From an uncultured Paracoccaceae bacterium (GTDB taxonomy: Bacteria; Pseudomonadota; Alphaproteobacteria; Rhodobacterales; Rhodobacteraceae): a DNA stretch of 61,288 nt. This document shows, piece by piece, positions 25,248 through 35,165 of this stretch. The stretch spans positions 1 through 61,288 of the forward strand of contig CALDUK010000057.1 in the NCBI GenBank assembly GCA_937924905.1. Direction: 5' to 3'. Every line of letters starts with the position of its first letter. Position 1 is the first letter of the stretch. The notes beneath the pieces are model-generated. The model made no database searches. It was given only the letters and a program-made list of their open reading frames with translations, and was not told the origin of the DNA. The position numbers were made by a program, and so were the translations under genes.

Positions 25248-26993
25248 ATGACCCAAAGGGCGAGGGTTCTGTCCCGTTTTGTCTTCGCCCAACGCAGTGC
25301 CCATATGGACGCGCCCCGCCAAACCAGTATTCGCGCGCTTGCCTCTGGCATAGTCCGGGCGGTTCGCGATGCTTTGCGCCTGATCCGCGACAAAGGGCCG
25401 GGCAGCATTCAATTCTGGTTCATCGCACTTCTGATCGGGATAGCCGCCGGCGGTGCTGCGGTGGTGTTTCGACTGGGCATCAATTTCCTTCAGGAAACGC
25501 TCTACGGCACAGATAACGTGCGACTTCTCCATTCGTTTGCCGAAACGCTGCCCTGGTATTCCATCTTGCTGATCCCGGTGTTTGGTGGGCTGGTGGTGGG
25601 GCTTATTCTGGACCGGTTCACTGTGGACGGACGCGCCAAGTCGGTGGCCGAAGTCATCGAAGGTGCGGCACTGAAAGACGGACGGGTCGAAACAAAAGAA
25701 GGGCTTGCCTCGGCACTGGCGTCAATGATCACGCTTGGCACGGGGGGCTCATCGGGCCGTGAAGGGCCGGTTGTGCATTTGGCCGCTGTGCTGTCGTCTT
25801 TTGTGTCAAACCGGATGCAGGCCGATGGGGTCACGGGGCGCGATCTTTTGGGATGCGCGGTTGCGGCGGCGGTGTCGGCCAGTTTTAACGCCCCGATTGC
25901 GGGCGCGTTGTTCGCGCTGGAAGTCGTGTTGCGTCATTTTGCCGTGCATTCTTTTGCGCCTATTGTCATCGCGTCGGTCGCAGGCACGGTGATAAACCGG
26001 CTGACCTTTGGCGATGTGACTGAATTTGCCCTGATGCAAGAAGGCGCATTGGCGTTCTATGTCGAACTTCCGGCGTTTCTGATCCTTGGCTTTCTGTCCG
26101 GTTTGGTGGCGGTGGCCATGATGGGGGCGATCTTTTTTGCCGATGATTTTGGCACCCATGTTGTGGCCCGCCTGAAAGCCCCGCGCTTTCTGCGCCCGGC
26201 CATCGCCGGGCTTTTGCTGGGGCTTCTTGCGCTGGCGTTCCCGCATATCATCGGCGTCGGATACGAAACGACGACGGCGGCTTTGACCGGCCAGCTTTTG
26301 TGGCACGAAGCGGTGGTGTTTTGCATCATCAAGATCGTGGCGGTTGCCATTACGATGGGCGGGCGTATGGGGGGCGGAGTGTTTTCGCCGTCGCTGATGG
26401 TGGGCGCGCTTTTTGGGCTGGCCTTTGGGTTGGTCGCAACAGCGATTTTCCCCAATGTATCGGGTTCCGACACGCTTTATGCGCTGGCCGGCATGGGCGC
26501 CGTGGCCGCCGCTGTTCTGGGCGCACCAATTTCGACAACGTTGATTGTGTTTGAACTGACGGGCGATTGGCAAACCGGTCTGGCGGTGATGGTGGCTGTC
26601 TCGATTTCAACGGCTCTGGCGTCAAAGCTTGTGGACCGCTCTTTCTTCCTGACCCAGCTTGAACGGCGGAACGTCCATCTGTCAAAAGGGCCGCAGGCGT
26701 ATCTTTTGGCGCTGTTCCGGGTGGCCAATGTCATGCGCAAACCCGATGCCGCAGACAGCGCGCCCGAAGATGCCGTTTGGCAGGCCATCGAAGCGGGGCT
26801 TTGGGTTGATCCGAATGCAACGCTGGAAACGGCGTTGCCGTATTTCGAACAGACCGGGCGTCTTTTCCTGCCGGTGGTTACCATCGGGGCCGAAGGCGAG
26901 GCCCCGCAAATCCATGGCAGTCTGTTCTATGTCGATGCGTTGCGGGCCTATAATCGGGCTTTGGCCGCCACGGCTGCCGAAGAACACGGCTGA
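25248..26993 (+). CDS. CLC family chloride channel/antiporter
   Basis: This membrane protein is about 581 residues from the chosen ATG; an ATG at 25305 is an alternative. It has a dozen or more hydrophobic helices and the CLC motif GTGGSSGREGPVVHLA containing the gating glutamate (Glu172). GGRMGGGVFSPSLMVGALFG matches the GxFxP filter block. The GSGIP-type motif is degenerate (GRAKSVAEVIEG). The C-terminal 100 residues resemble a reduced CBS-like region. It probably moves chloride or fluoride-like anions; channel or exchanger cannot be decided. The open frame extends upstream to 24516, but that part is antisense to pxpA and is not counted. Confidence 0.9.
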   Translation: MTQRARVLSRFVFAQRSAHMDAPRQTSIRALASGIVRAVRDALRLIRDKGPGSIQFWFIALLIGIAAGGAAVVFRLGINFLQETLYGTDNVRLLHSFAETLPWYSILLIPVFGGLVVGLILDRFTVDGRAKSVAEVIEGAALKDGRVETKEGLASALASMITLGTGGSSGREGPVVHLAAVLSSFVSNRMQADGVTGRDLLGCAVAAAVSASFNAPIAGALFALEVVLRHFAVHSFAPIVIASVAGTVINRLTFGDVTEFALMQEGALAFYVELPAFLILGFLSGLVAVAMMGAIFFADDFGTHVVARLKAPRFLRPAIAGLLLGLLALAFPHIIGVGYETTTAALTGQLLWHEAVVFCIIKIVAVAITMGGRMGGGVFSPSLMVGALFGLAFGLVATAIFPNVSGSDTLYALAGMGAVAAAVLGAPISTTLIVFELTGDWQTGLAVMVAVSISTALASKLVDRSFFLTQLERRNVHLSKGPQAYLLALFRVANVMRKPDAADSAPEDAVWQAIEAGLWVDPNATLETALPYFEQTGRLFLPVVTIGAEGEAPQIHGSLFYVDALRAYNRALAATAAEEHG

Positions 26994-26999
26994 GACACC

Positions 27000-27344
27000 C
27001 TAGATTTCTTCGACGGTGACCGTATCGCTGGCATAGAATGCCAGGTGGCCTTTGATTTCGGCCACGCTGTCTTTTGGCGCCTCATAGCTCCAGACCGCGT
27101 CCTTCAGAACGGTGCTTTTGGTAACGATCGAGAAATAGGATGCCACGCCTTTATGCGGACAGGTGCTGGTGGTGTCGGTCGCATCCAGAAATTCCATTGC
27201 GATATCGTCGCGGGGGAAATAGATCACCGGCGGATAGTCTCCTTCGCTTAGTTCCAGCGCGCGCTTGCTTTCGCCCAGCACCGCGCCCCCTGCGCGCACG
27301 GTCCATATGCCCCCGGCGGGGCGGATTTTGATGTGATCCGCCAT
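27000..27344 (-). CDS. DUF427 domain-containing protein
   Basis: This 114-residue cytoplasmic protein has the DUF427 pattern: GESKRALELSEGDYPPVIYFPRDDI, then the conserved TCPHKGVASYFS with Cys and His, and a final strand LAFYASDTVTVEE. ATG 27344 has GAGGAG upstream and is preferred to longer frames. The biochemical role of the family is not settled. It follows the aminopeptidase P gene by 56 bp. Confidence 0.9.
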   Translation of the reverse strand: MADHIKIRPAGGIWTVRAGGAVLGESKRALELSEGDYPPVIYFPRDDIAMEFLDATDTTSTCPHKGVASYFSIVTKSTVLKDAVWSYEAPKDSVAEIKGHLAFYASDTVTVEEI

Positions 27345-27400
27345 GATCGTCTCCTCGTTTCGTGCTGGCCCATGGGTCTGCGGGCTTTGCGGCAAAGCTG

Positions 27401-29188
27401 CTACAAAAGCGAAGCGGTCGCGCTGGCAAGCCAGGCGCGCGCATCTTCCGAGACACGGGCGGAAAGTTTGTTTTGCACATCCTGGTGATACTGGTCAAGC
27501 CACGCGATTTCCCACGGGCCCAAAAGTTCCAGTGCAATCAGACGTCTATCCAAGGGAACAAAGGTCAGGGTTTCAAAATCAAGCTGGTCGCGCCCATCGC
27601 CCAGTTTGGCGGCCTCGCGCACCACAATCAGGTTTTCCAGCCGGATGCCAAACGCCCCTTCGCGGTAATAGCCCGGTTCGTTCGACAGGATCATACCGGG
27701 CTGCAAATTGACATGGCTGACCCGCGACAGCCGCTGCGGCCCTTCGTGGACGGAAAGATAAGACCCAACCCCGTGGCCTGTGCCATGGTCAAAATCCATC
27801 CCCGCCCGCCAAAGTGCCTGACGCGCCAACGCGTCCAAATCGCGCCCGGCCAGCCCTTTGGGGAACCGCGCCAATGATATGGCAATCATCCCTTGCAAGA
27901 CACGCGTATAGGCCGTGCGCTGGTCTTCTGTGGGCGGGCCAACGGTCACGGTCCGGGTGATATCGGTGGTGCCGTTCAGATATTGCCCGCCGCTGTCGAC
28001 CAGATAAAGATCACCGGGCTTGATGGGGCGGTTGCTATCCTCGCTGACCCGGTAATGCATGATTGCGCCATTGGGACCAGCGCCAGAAATCGTCTCGAAC
28101 GAGATATCCTGAAGCGCGTCAGAGGCGCGGCGCAGCTCTTCCAGCTTTATGGCCGCCCCAATTTCGGTCAGCCCGCCCCCCGGCGCTTCGCGGTCAAGCC
28201 AGGCCAGAAATTCGATTATCGCGACCGCATCCACCATATGCGCATCCCGCGCGCCTTGAATCTCGGCGGGGTTCTTGCAGGCTTTTGGCAGGATACATGG
28301 GTCATCGCCCCAGCTGATGCCCACGCCCGCCGCGTCCAAGCCGAACTTGATCGCGATAGGTGCGGTGCCACCATCGACCCGCACGGGCCCTTCCAGCGCG
28401 CCTAGCGTGCCTTCAAACGCCGCCCAGTCATGCAGATCGACCGCAGGGTCGGGGCCAAGGCCATCAAACTTGCCGGGCGAGGCGAACAGAGCCACACGCC
28501 CGGTGTCGAACAGGATCGCAAAAGCTTGTACGACGGGATTGCGCGCCACGTCTCTGCCGCGGATGTTCAAAAGCCAACAAATGCTGTCAGGCAGGGTGAG
28601 CACGGCAGCTTTTTCGCCCTTGGCGACCAAAGCCTTGGCCATGCGCGCGCGCTTATCACCCGATGTCTCTCCTGCAAACTGTATCGGATGCGCACGCGCA
28701 GGCGCGTCCGGCGGCGGCGGTCGGTCGGTCCAAATGGCATCCACCAGATTGTCTACCGGTTTCAGCGTCAGACGCCCGTCAAACGCTTTTTCCAGCGCCG
28801 CGATATCGTCTTTGGTATGCAGCCAAGGGTCAAAGGCGACGGTCGCCCCGTCGCTCAGATGCTCTGACAACCACGAACCCAGCTTGACCTCGGGCCAGTC
28901 AACCGGTGTAAAAGTTTCGGCCACCTGCTGGCGCACCTGAAGGCGATAGCGGCCATCGACGAAAACGCCCGCAATATCCTGCGTGATCGCGGCAAACCCG
29001 GCCGAGCCGGTGAACCCCGTCAGCCACGCCAGCCGTTCGTCACAGGGCGCTACATATTCGCCCTGATGCTTGTCAGCGCGGGGGACCAAAAACGCGTCAA
29101 CGTCTGCGTCTTTCATAGCTGCGCGCAGCGCTTTCAGGCGGGGCGGTCCTTGGGTGGGTAAGGATGTAACGGCAAAGCTTTGAAACAT
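27401..29188 (-). CDS. M24 family aminopeptidase P
   Basis: This protein is about 595 residues, the long form of Xaa-Pro aminopeptidase, with two creatinase-like N-terminal domains and a pita-bread metallopeptidase domain. Metal-site motifs are visible: LYLVDSGGQYLNGTTDITRT (Asp pair), GTGHGVGSYLSVHEGP (His) and the later glutamates in SNEPGYYREGAFGIRLEN. It removes N-terminal residues preceding proline. ATG 29188 is chosen; a TTG six codons upstream is possible. No signal peptide, so it is cytoplasmic. Confidence 0.92.
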   Translation of the reverse strand: MFQSFAVTSLPTQGPPRLKALRAAMKDADVDAFLVPRADKHQGEYVAPCDERLAWLTGFTGSAGFAAITQDIAGVFVDGRYRLQVRQQVAETFTPVDWPEVKLGSWLSEHLSDGATVAFDPWLHTKDDIAALEKAFDGRLTLKPVDNLVDAIWTDRPPPPDAPARAHPIQFAGETSGDKRARMAKALVAKGEKAAVLTLPDSICWLLNIRGRDVARNPVVQAFAILFDTGRVALFASPGKFDGLGPDPAVDLHDWAAFEGTLGALEGPVRVDGGTAPIAIKFGLDAAGVGISWGDDPCILPKACKNPAEIQGARDAHMVDAVAIIEFLAWLDREAPGGGLTEIGAAIKLEELRRASDALQDISFETISGAGPNGAIMHYRVSEDSNRPIKPGDLYLVDSGGQYLNGTTDITRTVTVGPPTEDQRTAYTRVLQGMIAISLARFPKGLAGRDLDALARQALWRAGMDFDHGTGHGVGSYLSVHEGPQRLSRVSHVNLQPGMILSNEPGYYREGAFGIRLENLIVVREAAKLGDGRDQLDFETLTFVPLDRRLIALELLGPWEIAWLDQYHQDVQNKLSARVSEDARAWLASATASLL

Positions 29189-29239
29189 AGGGGCAGGGAA
29201 GCGCAACGGGCGCGCGGCTGCAAGCGTTGATTGCGCGTC

Positions 29240-31117
29240 CTACACCGCGCGTTGCAACCGCGCGAGCCGCCGTCGCTGTTGCGGATTGCTTTCAAACAAT
29301 GCGGCAAGCTGTTCGGTCATCGCACCCGCCAATTGGTCGACATCGGTGATCGTGACTGCGCGGTCATAATACCGCGTTACGTCGTGGCCGATCCCGATGG
29401 CCAGCAATTCAACCTGTTTGCGGCGTTCGATCATGGCGATTACGTCGCGCAGGTGTTTTTCAAGGAAGTTGGCCGGGTTTACCGACAAGGTGGAATCGTC
29501 CACCGGCGCACCATCCGAAATCACCATCAGAATGCGTCGCGCTTCCTGCCGCGCCGCCATGCGGCGGTGCGCCCATTCCAAAGCCTCGCCATCAATGTTT
29601 TCCTTAAGCAGACCTTCCTTCATCATCAGCCCAAGGTTCGGACGCGCCCGCCGCCATGGTGCATCAGCGGATTTATAGACAATATGGCGCAAATCGTTAA
29701 GACGCCCCGGCAGCTGAGGCCGCCCGTCCTGCAACCATTTTTCCCGCGCCTGTCCGCCTTTCCAGGCACGTGTTGTAAAGCCCAGAATTTCGACCTTGAC
29801 CTGACAACGTTCCAGTGTGCGCGCCAAAACATCGGCACAAATGGCGGCAATAGAAATGGGCCGCCCGCGCATCGACCCGGAATTGTCCAACAGAAGCGTC
29901 ACGACCGTGTCGCGAAACTCCATGTCTTTTTCTTGCTTATACGCCAAAGGGACGGTGGGGTTTGCAACGATGCGTGCCAGACGCCCGGCATCCAGCGTGC
30001 CTTCTTCCAGATCAAACTGCCAGGTGCGGTTCTGCTGCGCCTGCAAGCGGCGTTGCAGCTTGTTGGCCAAACGGCTGACCGCGCCTTTCAGCGGGTCAAG
30101 CTGCTGGTCCAGATAGGCGCGCAGACGTTCAAGTTCTTCGGGTTCCGCCAAATCTTCGGCGGCGATTTCTTCATCAAATTCAGGCGTATAGACCGCATAG
30201 GTAGGGTCGGCGTCGCTGACGGGCATGGGCGGGCCGGGTTCAATTTCGGAATCGCCCATCGGCATTTCCGTTTCTTCGCCGCCTTCGGTTTCGGCCATTT
30301 CGTCCATGACCAGTTCGCTTTCAGCCTCGTCGTCTGTCTGCTCGTCGGAACTGTCGGCGGCCATATCGGACGCGTCCTGTTCATTGGCGCTTTCGTCTTC
30401 GCTGTTCGCGTCCTGATCTTCGCTGGCGTCTTCGGCGGCGTCCGGGTCTTCTTCGCCGTCCAGATCATCTGGGTCATTGCCCAGCTGATCGCCATAGCCA
30501 AGATCGGTGATCACCTTGCGCGCAAACCGTGCAAACGCCGCCTGATCATCAATCATCCGGTCCAGATCGCCCAGCGTGTCGCCTGCCTGGTCTTCGATAA
30601 AGCCGCGCCAAAGGTCCAGCAGATGATCGGCCCCCGGCGGCAAATCACGCCCGCTGGCCAATTCGCGCACCATATACCCGGCAGCAACCGCAAGCGGCGC
30701 TTCGGAGGCACTTGTGACCTGATCATAGCCCTTTCGCCGCGCGTCGGTTTCAATCACCGCGTCGATATTGCCGCATGTTCCGGGCATCTCACGCGCGCCC
30801 ATCGCCTCGCAGCGGGCCATTTCCATGGCGTGATAAATGTCGCGTGCAAGCTGGCCTTCGGGCACATAGCGGTCGAACGTTGTCTCATTGTGATGCTTGC
30901 GCCGCATCGCATAGCGGTCAGCGGTGCCGCGGGCGTGCAAAACCTCGTCGCGGGTCATCCGGCGGGTGACCTGCGGCAAGCGGACGCCATCCGCTGTCAT
31001 CCCCGGTGGATCAACCGAATAGGTGACCGTCATTTCGGTGTCATCGGCCAGCGTCTTGGTCGCTTCGGCCAGGGCTTTCTTGAACGGATCAGCCGGGTTG
31101 TCGTTTGGCTTGGTCAT
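29240..31117 (-). CDS. cobT: Cobaltochelatase subunit CobT
   Basis: This protein is about 625 residues. An N-terminal helical region is followed by a long highly acidic stretch (about 235-330, rich in Asp/Glu) and a C-terminal von Willebrand A domain with MIDAS-like [13 protein letters not shown]. This is the CobT architecture of the aerobic CobNST cobaltochelatase, which inserts Co2+ into hydrogenobyrinate a,c-diamide during cobalamin synthesis. cobS lies immediately upstream on the same strand (72-bp gap). cobN is not in the window. Confidence 0.95.
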   Translation of the reverse strand: MTKPNDNPADPFKKALAEATKTLADDTEMTVTYSVDPPGMTADGVRLPQVTRRMTRDEVLHARGTADRYAMRRKHHNETTFDRYVPEGQLARDIYHAMEMARCEAMGAREMPGTCGNIDAVIETDARRKGYDQVTSASEAPLAVAAGYMVRELASGRDLPPGADHLLDLWRGFIEDQAGDTLGDLDRMIDDQAAFARFARKVITDLGYGDQLGNDPDDLDGEEDPDAAEDASEDQDANSEDESANEQDASDMAADSSDEQTDDEAESELVMDEMAETEGGEETEMPMGDSEIEPGPPMPVSDADPTYAVYTPEFDEEIAAEDLAEPEELERLRAYLDQQLDPLKGAVSRLANKLQRRLQAQQNRTWQFDLEEGTLDAGRLARIVANPTVPLAYKQEKDMEFRDTVVTLLLDNSGSMRGRPISIAAICADVLARTLERCQVKVEILGFTTRAWKGGQAREKWLQDGRPQLPGRLNDLRHIVYKSADAPWRRARPNLGLMMKEGLLKENIDGEALEWAHRRMAARQEARRILMVISDGAPVDDSTLSVNPANFLEKHLRDVIAMIERRKQVELLAIGIGHDVTRYYDRAVTITDVDQLAGAMTEQLAALFESNPQQRRRLARLQRAV

Positions 31118-31189
31118 GGGCTTTGATACACCATTCCGCGCGCTTTGGAACAAAGGGGACGCGCGCGCTGCGGCCCCCGAGGTGTGGGC

Positions 31190-32164
31190 TTAGGCGACCG
31201 CGACGCTTGCAGCGCTTTCTGGCAGTTCCTCGTCAAAACAACGCTGATAGAACTCGGCCACTGTCTGGCGTTCCAGCTCATCGCATTTGTTCAGGAATGT
31301 CAGCCGGAACGCATAGCCGATGTTGCGGAAAATCTCGGCATTCAGCGCCCAGTTGATCACGGTGCGCGGGCTCATCACGGTTGAAAGATCGCCGTTCATA
31401 AAGGCCGTGCGCGTCAGATCAGCCACAGTGACCATCTGGGCAATCTGCTGGCGACCTTTTTCGGTGTTATAATTCGGGGCCTTCGACAGCACGATCGCCG
31501 CTTCGGCATCCTGGCTAAGATAGTTCAGCGTGCAGACAAGCGACCACCGGTCCATCTGCGCTTGGTTGATCTGTTGCGTGCCGTGGTAAAGACCTGTGGT
31601 ATCGCCAAGCCCCACGGTATTTGCCGTCGCAAACAGGCGGAAATGCGGGTTGGGCGTGATCACTTCGTTCTGATCCAAAAGCGTCAGTTTGCCGTCGGTT
31701 TCAAGAACGCGCTGGATGACAAACATCACATCGGCGCGGCCGGCATCGTATTCATCGAACACAATCGCGGTTGGATTTCGCAGTGCCCATGGCAGAATAC
31801 CTTCTTGAAAAACAGTCACTTGCTGGCCGTTTTCCAATTTGATGGCGTCCTTGCCGATCAGGTCGATCCGGCTGATATGGCTGTCGAGGTTCACGCGCAC
31901 GCAGGGCCAGTTCAGTCGCGCTGCGACCTGTTCGATATGGGTCGATTTGCCTGTGCCGTGATAGCCCTGGATGATGACGCGGCGGTTGTATTGAAACCCG
32001 GCCAGAATGGCGAGCGTGGTTTCTTCGTCAAACTTATAGGTCGGGTCGACCTCGGGGACGCGGCTTGTCCGCTCGGCAAAGCCCTTCACTTTCATTTCAG
32101 AGTCAATGCCAAAGACGTCGCGCAGGTCGATATCTTCTGTTGGTTTGCCGATGTCTTCCGTCAT
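31190..32164 (-). CDS. cobS: Cobaltochelatase subunit CobS
   Basis: This 324-residue AAA+ ATPase has the CobS N-terminal extension ([11 protein letters not shown]), Walker [10 protein letters not shown], Walker [16 protein letters not shown] and the sensor [14 protein letters not shown]. With CobT it forms the ATP-driven chaperone ring of cobaltochelatase. It precedes cobT and is divergent from the DUF1007/NicO pair, separated by about 110-125 bp that must hold both promoters. Confidence 0.96.
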   Translation of the reverse strand: MTEDIGKPTEDIDLRDVFGIDSEMKVKGFAERTSRVPEVDPTYKFDEETTLAILAGFQYNRRVIIQGYHGTGKSTHIEQVAARLNWPCVRVNLDSHISRIDLIGKDAIKLENGQQVTVFQEGILPWALRNPTAIVFDEYDAGRADVMFVIQRVLETDGKLTLLDQNEVITPNPHFRLFATANTVGLGDTTGLYHGTQQINQAQMDRWSLVCTLNYLSQDAEAAIVLSKAPNYNTEKGRQQIAQMVTVADLTRTAFMNGDLSTVMSPRTVINWALNAEIFRNIGYAFRLTFLNKCDELERQTVAEFYQRCFDEELPESAASVAVA

Positions 32165-32290
32165 GTCTCACCTCGCTTCGGTCCGACGATTGGGCCGCGT
32201 GTTCCCTGCCTCATTTGGGGCGGGCTTGCAAGCTGTCCACCCCCTTGCCCCTTGCGTGTTGGTGGCGAAGTTGAAATGCATGCAGGCATT

Positions 32291-32959
32291 ATGGCTGTGG
32301 CGACGTCAATCATCCGAGCGCGCGTGTTAACCTTTTGCGCTGTTTTGCTTGGTTCGGCTTTCGGGGCCAGCGCCCATCCGCATGTTTTTGTGGACGGCGG
32401 TGTCAGCTTTCGGTTTCGCGATGGTGCGGTGCTGGAAAGCCTGTTGGTGACCTGGCGCTATGATGCTTTTGAAACACTTTATATCTTGTCATCTCATGGG
32501 ATTAGCCTGAATGACGCGGGCGGTCTGGACGAAGCGGACCGGCTGGAACTTGTTCGCCAGCGCAGCGATTGGCCGGAAGATTTCGACGGATCGGCGCATC
32601 TTGTTCACGGCGATCAGCCCATCGCGCTGGAGTGGCCACGGGGGCTGGACGCGCATTTGGTTAACGGCCGCCTTGAGGTGACGTTCGAGCGTCTGCTGTC
32701 CACGCCCCTTGAAATGCGCGGGCAGGCGGCCGAATTGGGGTTTTACGAATCCACCTATTTCTTCGCGTTTACCATCACCGATACGCCGGAAGTTCTGGGG
32801 CCAGAGACAGGTTGCGCGGCGCAGGTGATCGGGTTTGACGCCGATGAGGATGATACAGAATTGCAGGCGGCCTTGGCCAAATTGGGACGCGAGGAAACGC
32901 CAGACATCAAGAATGTCGGCGCGCTTTTCGCTGACCGGATCATCCTGTCATGCGATTGA
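32291..32959 (+). CDS. Exported DUF1007 family protein
   Basis: This protein is about 222 residues with a signal peptide ending at GASA. The mature N-terminus HPHVFVD is the DUF1007 hallmark and a probable metal-binding tail. The family is nearly always encoded with NicO/RcnA-type nickel-cobalt permeases, as here, where the last codons overlap the permease gene by 10 bp. A role in presenting Co2+ or Ni2+ to the permease is likely but inferred. An ATG five codons upstream (32276) is an alternative start. Confidence 0.88.
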   Translation: MAVATSIIRARVLTFCAVLLGSAFGASAHPHVFVDGGVSFRFRDGAVLESLLVTWRYDAFETLYILSSHGISLNDAGGLDEADRLELVRQRSDWPEDFDGSAHLVHGDQPIALEWPRGLDAHLVNGRLEVTFERLLSTPLEMRGQAAELGFYESTYFFAFTITDTPEVLGPETGCAAQVIGFDADEDDTELQAALAKLGREETPDIKNVGALFADRIILSCD

Positions 32960-33819
32960 TATTGGGCGTTTTTCTGGTGGTGCTTGTGTTGGCCACGCTG
33001 TTTTTCGGGCAAGAGCCGGGCCGCTTTACGGTCTGGATTGCCGAGCAGCAGCGCGGTTTTCAAAACCAGATGGCAGGGGCTGTGCAGGCGTTGAAATCGG
33101 GGCAGTCGGGGGCCTATGCGACCTTGTTTCTGGCGACCGGGCTTTATGGGTTTGTACATGCGCTTGGGCCGGGGCATGGCAAGTATCTGGTGGGCGGTGT
33201 CGGTCTGGGCACGCGCATTGCGACTGCGCGGCTTCTGGCGGTTGCTGTGGCGTCCAGCCTGTTGCAATCCGTATTCGCTATCTTATTGGTTTACGGTGCT
33301 TTTTCCGTCATTTCGGCAAGCGCGGCACAGGTCACAGGCTTTGCCGAAGATGTGCTGACCCCCGCAAGTTTCATCGCGATTGCGGGCGTGGGGGGGCTGC
33401 TGATCTTGCGGGGGATCAAGGCTGTTTGGAGTGGGGCGCGCCATGATCACGGACACGACCATTGCGGTCATTCCCACGGGCCGACGCCCGATCAAGTGGC
33501 GCAGATTTCATCGTTGCGGGACGCGGTTGTTTTGAGTGTCAGTATTGCACTAAGGCCTTGTACTGGCGCGATTTTTCTATTGGTCATCGCGTGGCAAATG
33601 GACCTGCATTGGGCCGGGGCATGGGCCGTGATCGTGATGGGCTTGGGCACGGCTGGTTTGACCGGATTGGTCGCGGTGTCCAGCGTTGCGGCGCGCAGGA
33701 TGGTGTCGGCTTCGACCCTATTGGACGTGGGGCGCGGGAAAGCCGGTGGTGCGCTTCAGATGATGGCGGGATTGCTGATTGTCGGTTTTAGCCTGACCTT
33801 GCTGCGCACCCTTTACTAG
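32950..33819 (+). CDS. NicO family nickel/cobalt transporter
   Basis: This 289-residue membrane protein has about six to seven hydrophobic helices, the conserved HALGPGHGKYL metal motif, a His-rich cytoplasmic loop (HDHGHDHCGHSHG) and SIALRPCTGA. These are features of the NicO/RcnA group. RcnA itself exports Ni/Co; DUF1007-linked homologues have been proposed as importers. Its position divergent from cobST favours cobalt supply for B12 synthesis. Direction of transport cannot be read from the sequence. Confidence 0.9.
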   Translation: MRLILGVFLVVLVLATLFFGQEPGRFTVWIAEQQRGFQNQMAGAVQALKSGQSGAYATLFLATGLYGFVHALGPGHGKYLVGGVGLGTRIATARLLAVAVASSLLQSVFAILLVYGAFSVISASAAQVTGFAEDVLTPASFIAIAGVGGLLILRGIKAVWSGARHDHGHDHCGHSHGPTPDQVAQISSLRDAVVLSVSIALRPCTGAIFLLVIAWQMDLHWAGAWAVIVMGLGTAGLTGLVAVSSVAARRMVSASTLLDVGRGKAGGALQMMAGLLIVGFSLTLLRTLY

Positions 33820-33918
33820 ATTGATAACGCTGGGAAAAATTTACCCCGCGGCATTGTGATTTCCTTGTGAACGGCATCTCGCGTAGGATTATTTGCGATT
33901 AAAAGGAGCTTCTTAACG

Positions 33919-34383
33919 ATGGACAGACGAATGTTTATCGGCGCTGGACTGGCAGGTCTGGCGGCGAGTGTGATGCCTACGAGTGTTTTGGCGGCCTTCG
34001 AAGTCACGCGGTCGGACGCGGAGTGGCGTTCGCTTTTGACGCGGGCCGAGTTCAAAGTGATGCGTAAGGAAGGGACCGAACGTGCGGGTTCCAGCCCCTT
34101 GGACAAGAACTGGAAAGCGGGCGTATACCATTGTAAAGGCTGCGATTTAGCCGTCTATTCGTCGAAGCATAAATTCGACAGCGGCACCGGTTGGCCGTCG
34201 TTCTATCAGTCGCTGTCGCGCGCTGTTGGGACGAAACCTGACCGGAAATTGTTGCGTGTCCGGACCGAGGTGCATTGCCGTCGGTGTGGCAGCCATTTGG
34301 GCCATATCTTTGACGACGGACCCGCGCCAACTGGCAAGCGGCACTGTCTGAATGGCATCAGCTTGGTGTTCAAAGGCGCGTAA
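33919..34383 (+). CDS. msrB: Exported peptide-methionine (R)-S-oxide reductase
   Basis: This 154-residue MsrB has the N-terminus MDRRMFIGAGLAGLAAS, a signal peptide with a Tat-like RR pair, so the enzyme should work in the periplasm. Zinc-binding pairs CKGC and CRRC are present, as are the substrate block FDSGTGWPSFY and the catalytic RHCLNG. It repairs methionine-R-sulfoxide in proteins. AAAAGGAG lies ahead of the start and a strong terminator follows the stop, so it is monocistronic. Confidence 0.93.
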   Translation: MDRRMFIGAGLAGLAASVMPTSVLAAFEVTRSDAEWRSLLTRAEFKVMRKEGTERAGSSPLDKNWKAGVYHCKGCDLAVYSSKHKFDSGTGWPSFYQSLSRAVGTKPDRKLLRVRTEVHCRRCGSHLGHIFDDGPAPTGKRHCLNGISLVFKGA

Positions 34384-34407
34384 GGCGCTGACATCGCTTA
34401 CAAAATT

Positions 34408-34434
34408 GGCCGCCTTTCTGGGGCGGCCTTTTTT
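34408..34434 (+). terminator. Rho-independent terminator of msrB
   Basis: GGCCGCC (34408-34414) pairs with GGCGGCC (34422-34428), with a seven-base loop and six T residues after the stem. The AA-rich 5' side may let it also serve the convergent J-domain gene. Confidence 0.92.
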
Positions 34435-34460
34435 GATTTGGCAAGGTTAACGCTGCGGTC

Positions 34461-35090
34461 TTAGGTCTGGAAGTTGCGACTTTCCTTGATCTGATCCCAG
34501 GCCCAGACGACTTCGGCCAATTGTTCCTCATGGCCGCGGTCGCCGCCGTTCATGTCGGGATGAAGAACTTTGATCAAGGCCTTGTAAGATTTACGAATTT
34601 CCGCCTTGGTCCAGTGATCTTTGGCTTCCAGAATGTCCAAAGCGCGCCGTTCTGTCGGGGGCAGTTTGCGCGTGCCCGTGATGGATTTACCGGGGTTTCT
34701 GGTGGCGTTCTCGCCAAGAATCTGGTGCGGATCATCAATGCCCAGACGGGACCATGCACGGGCTTCTTCACCTTTCTTACCAAAGGGTTTCGTTTCCCGC
34801 TCCCAAACCCGGTCTTTGTCGATCTGGGCGTTCAATTCGTCTTCGGTTTGGCCGTTGAAGAAGTTCCATTTGAGATTGTATTCGCGCACGTGGTCTTTGC
34901 AGAACCAGTAAAACTCGTCGAGGTCATCGGGCGATTTAGGCGCGCGGTATTGGCCGGTTTCCTGGCATCCCGGATGTTCGCAAGCCCGGTTCGAGGTTTC
35001 GAACGCACCGGACATGCCGCGGCGGGTGCGTTGGCGTTTTTTCTTGTCGGACGAAACACTTAGATCAAAACCGAACGGATCATCTGTCAT
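34461..35090 (-). CDS. J-domain (DnaJ family) protein
   Basis: This 209-residue protein has a C-terminal J domain (about 150-209) with the invariant HPD in KVLHPDMNGGDRGHEEQL. The N-terminal part has a Cys-containing segment CEHPGCQETGQYRAP, which may bind metal, followed by YWFCKDHVREYNLKWNFF. This layout is common in alphaproteobacterial J proteins that partner DnaK, with no Gly/Phe or zinc-finger region of DnaJ proper. It is divergent from bolA, 75 bp away. Confidence 0.92.
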   Translation of the reverse strand: MTDDPFGFDLSVSSDKKKRQRTRRGMSGAFETSNRACEHPGCQETGQYRAPKSPDDLDEFYWFCKDHVREYNLKWNFFNGQTEDELNAQIDKDRVWERETKPFGKKGEEARAWSRLGIDDPHQILGENATRNPGKSITGTRKLPPTERRALDILEAKDHWTKAEIRKSYKALIKVLHPDMNGGDRGHEEQLAEVVWAWDQIKESRNFQT

Positions 35091-35165
35091 CGCTACCTGC
35101 CTTTTCGACTCGGACGAAAGAGTTTACCGTGCTGAGACCAAGATGGAAGAGCATGGGGCAGAAAA

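Noticed and set aside
29231-31126. Long open frame on the plus strand opposite cobT
   Set aside because: It mirrors cobT codon by codon; its translation is Arg/His/Phe-rich without any domain. It exists because of the strong codon bias of the real gene.
31562-32275. Upstream extension of the DUF1007 frame
   Set aside because: It overlaps cobS in antisense; the signal peptide and HPHVF start show the true N-terminus near 32276-32291.
32165-32290. Cobalamin riboswitch before the DUF1007-NicO genes
   Set aside because: The gap is too short (about 125 bp) and no B12-box-like motif was recognised.
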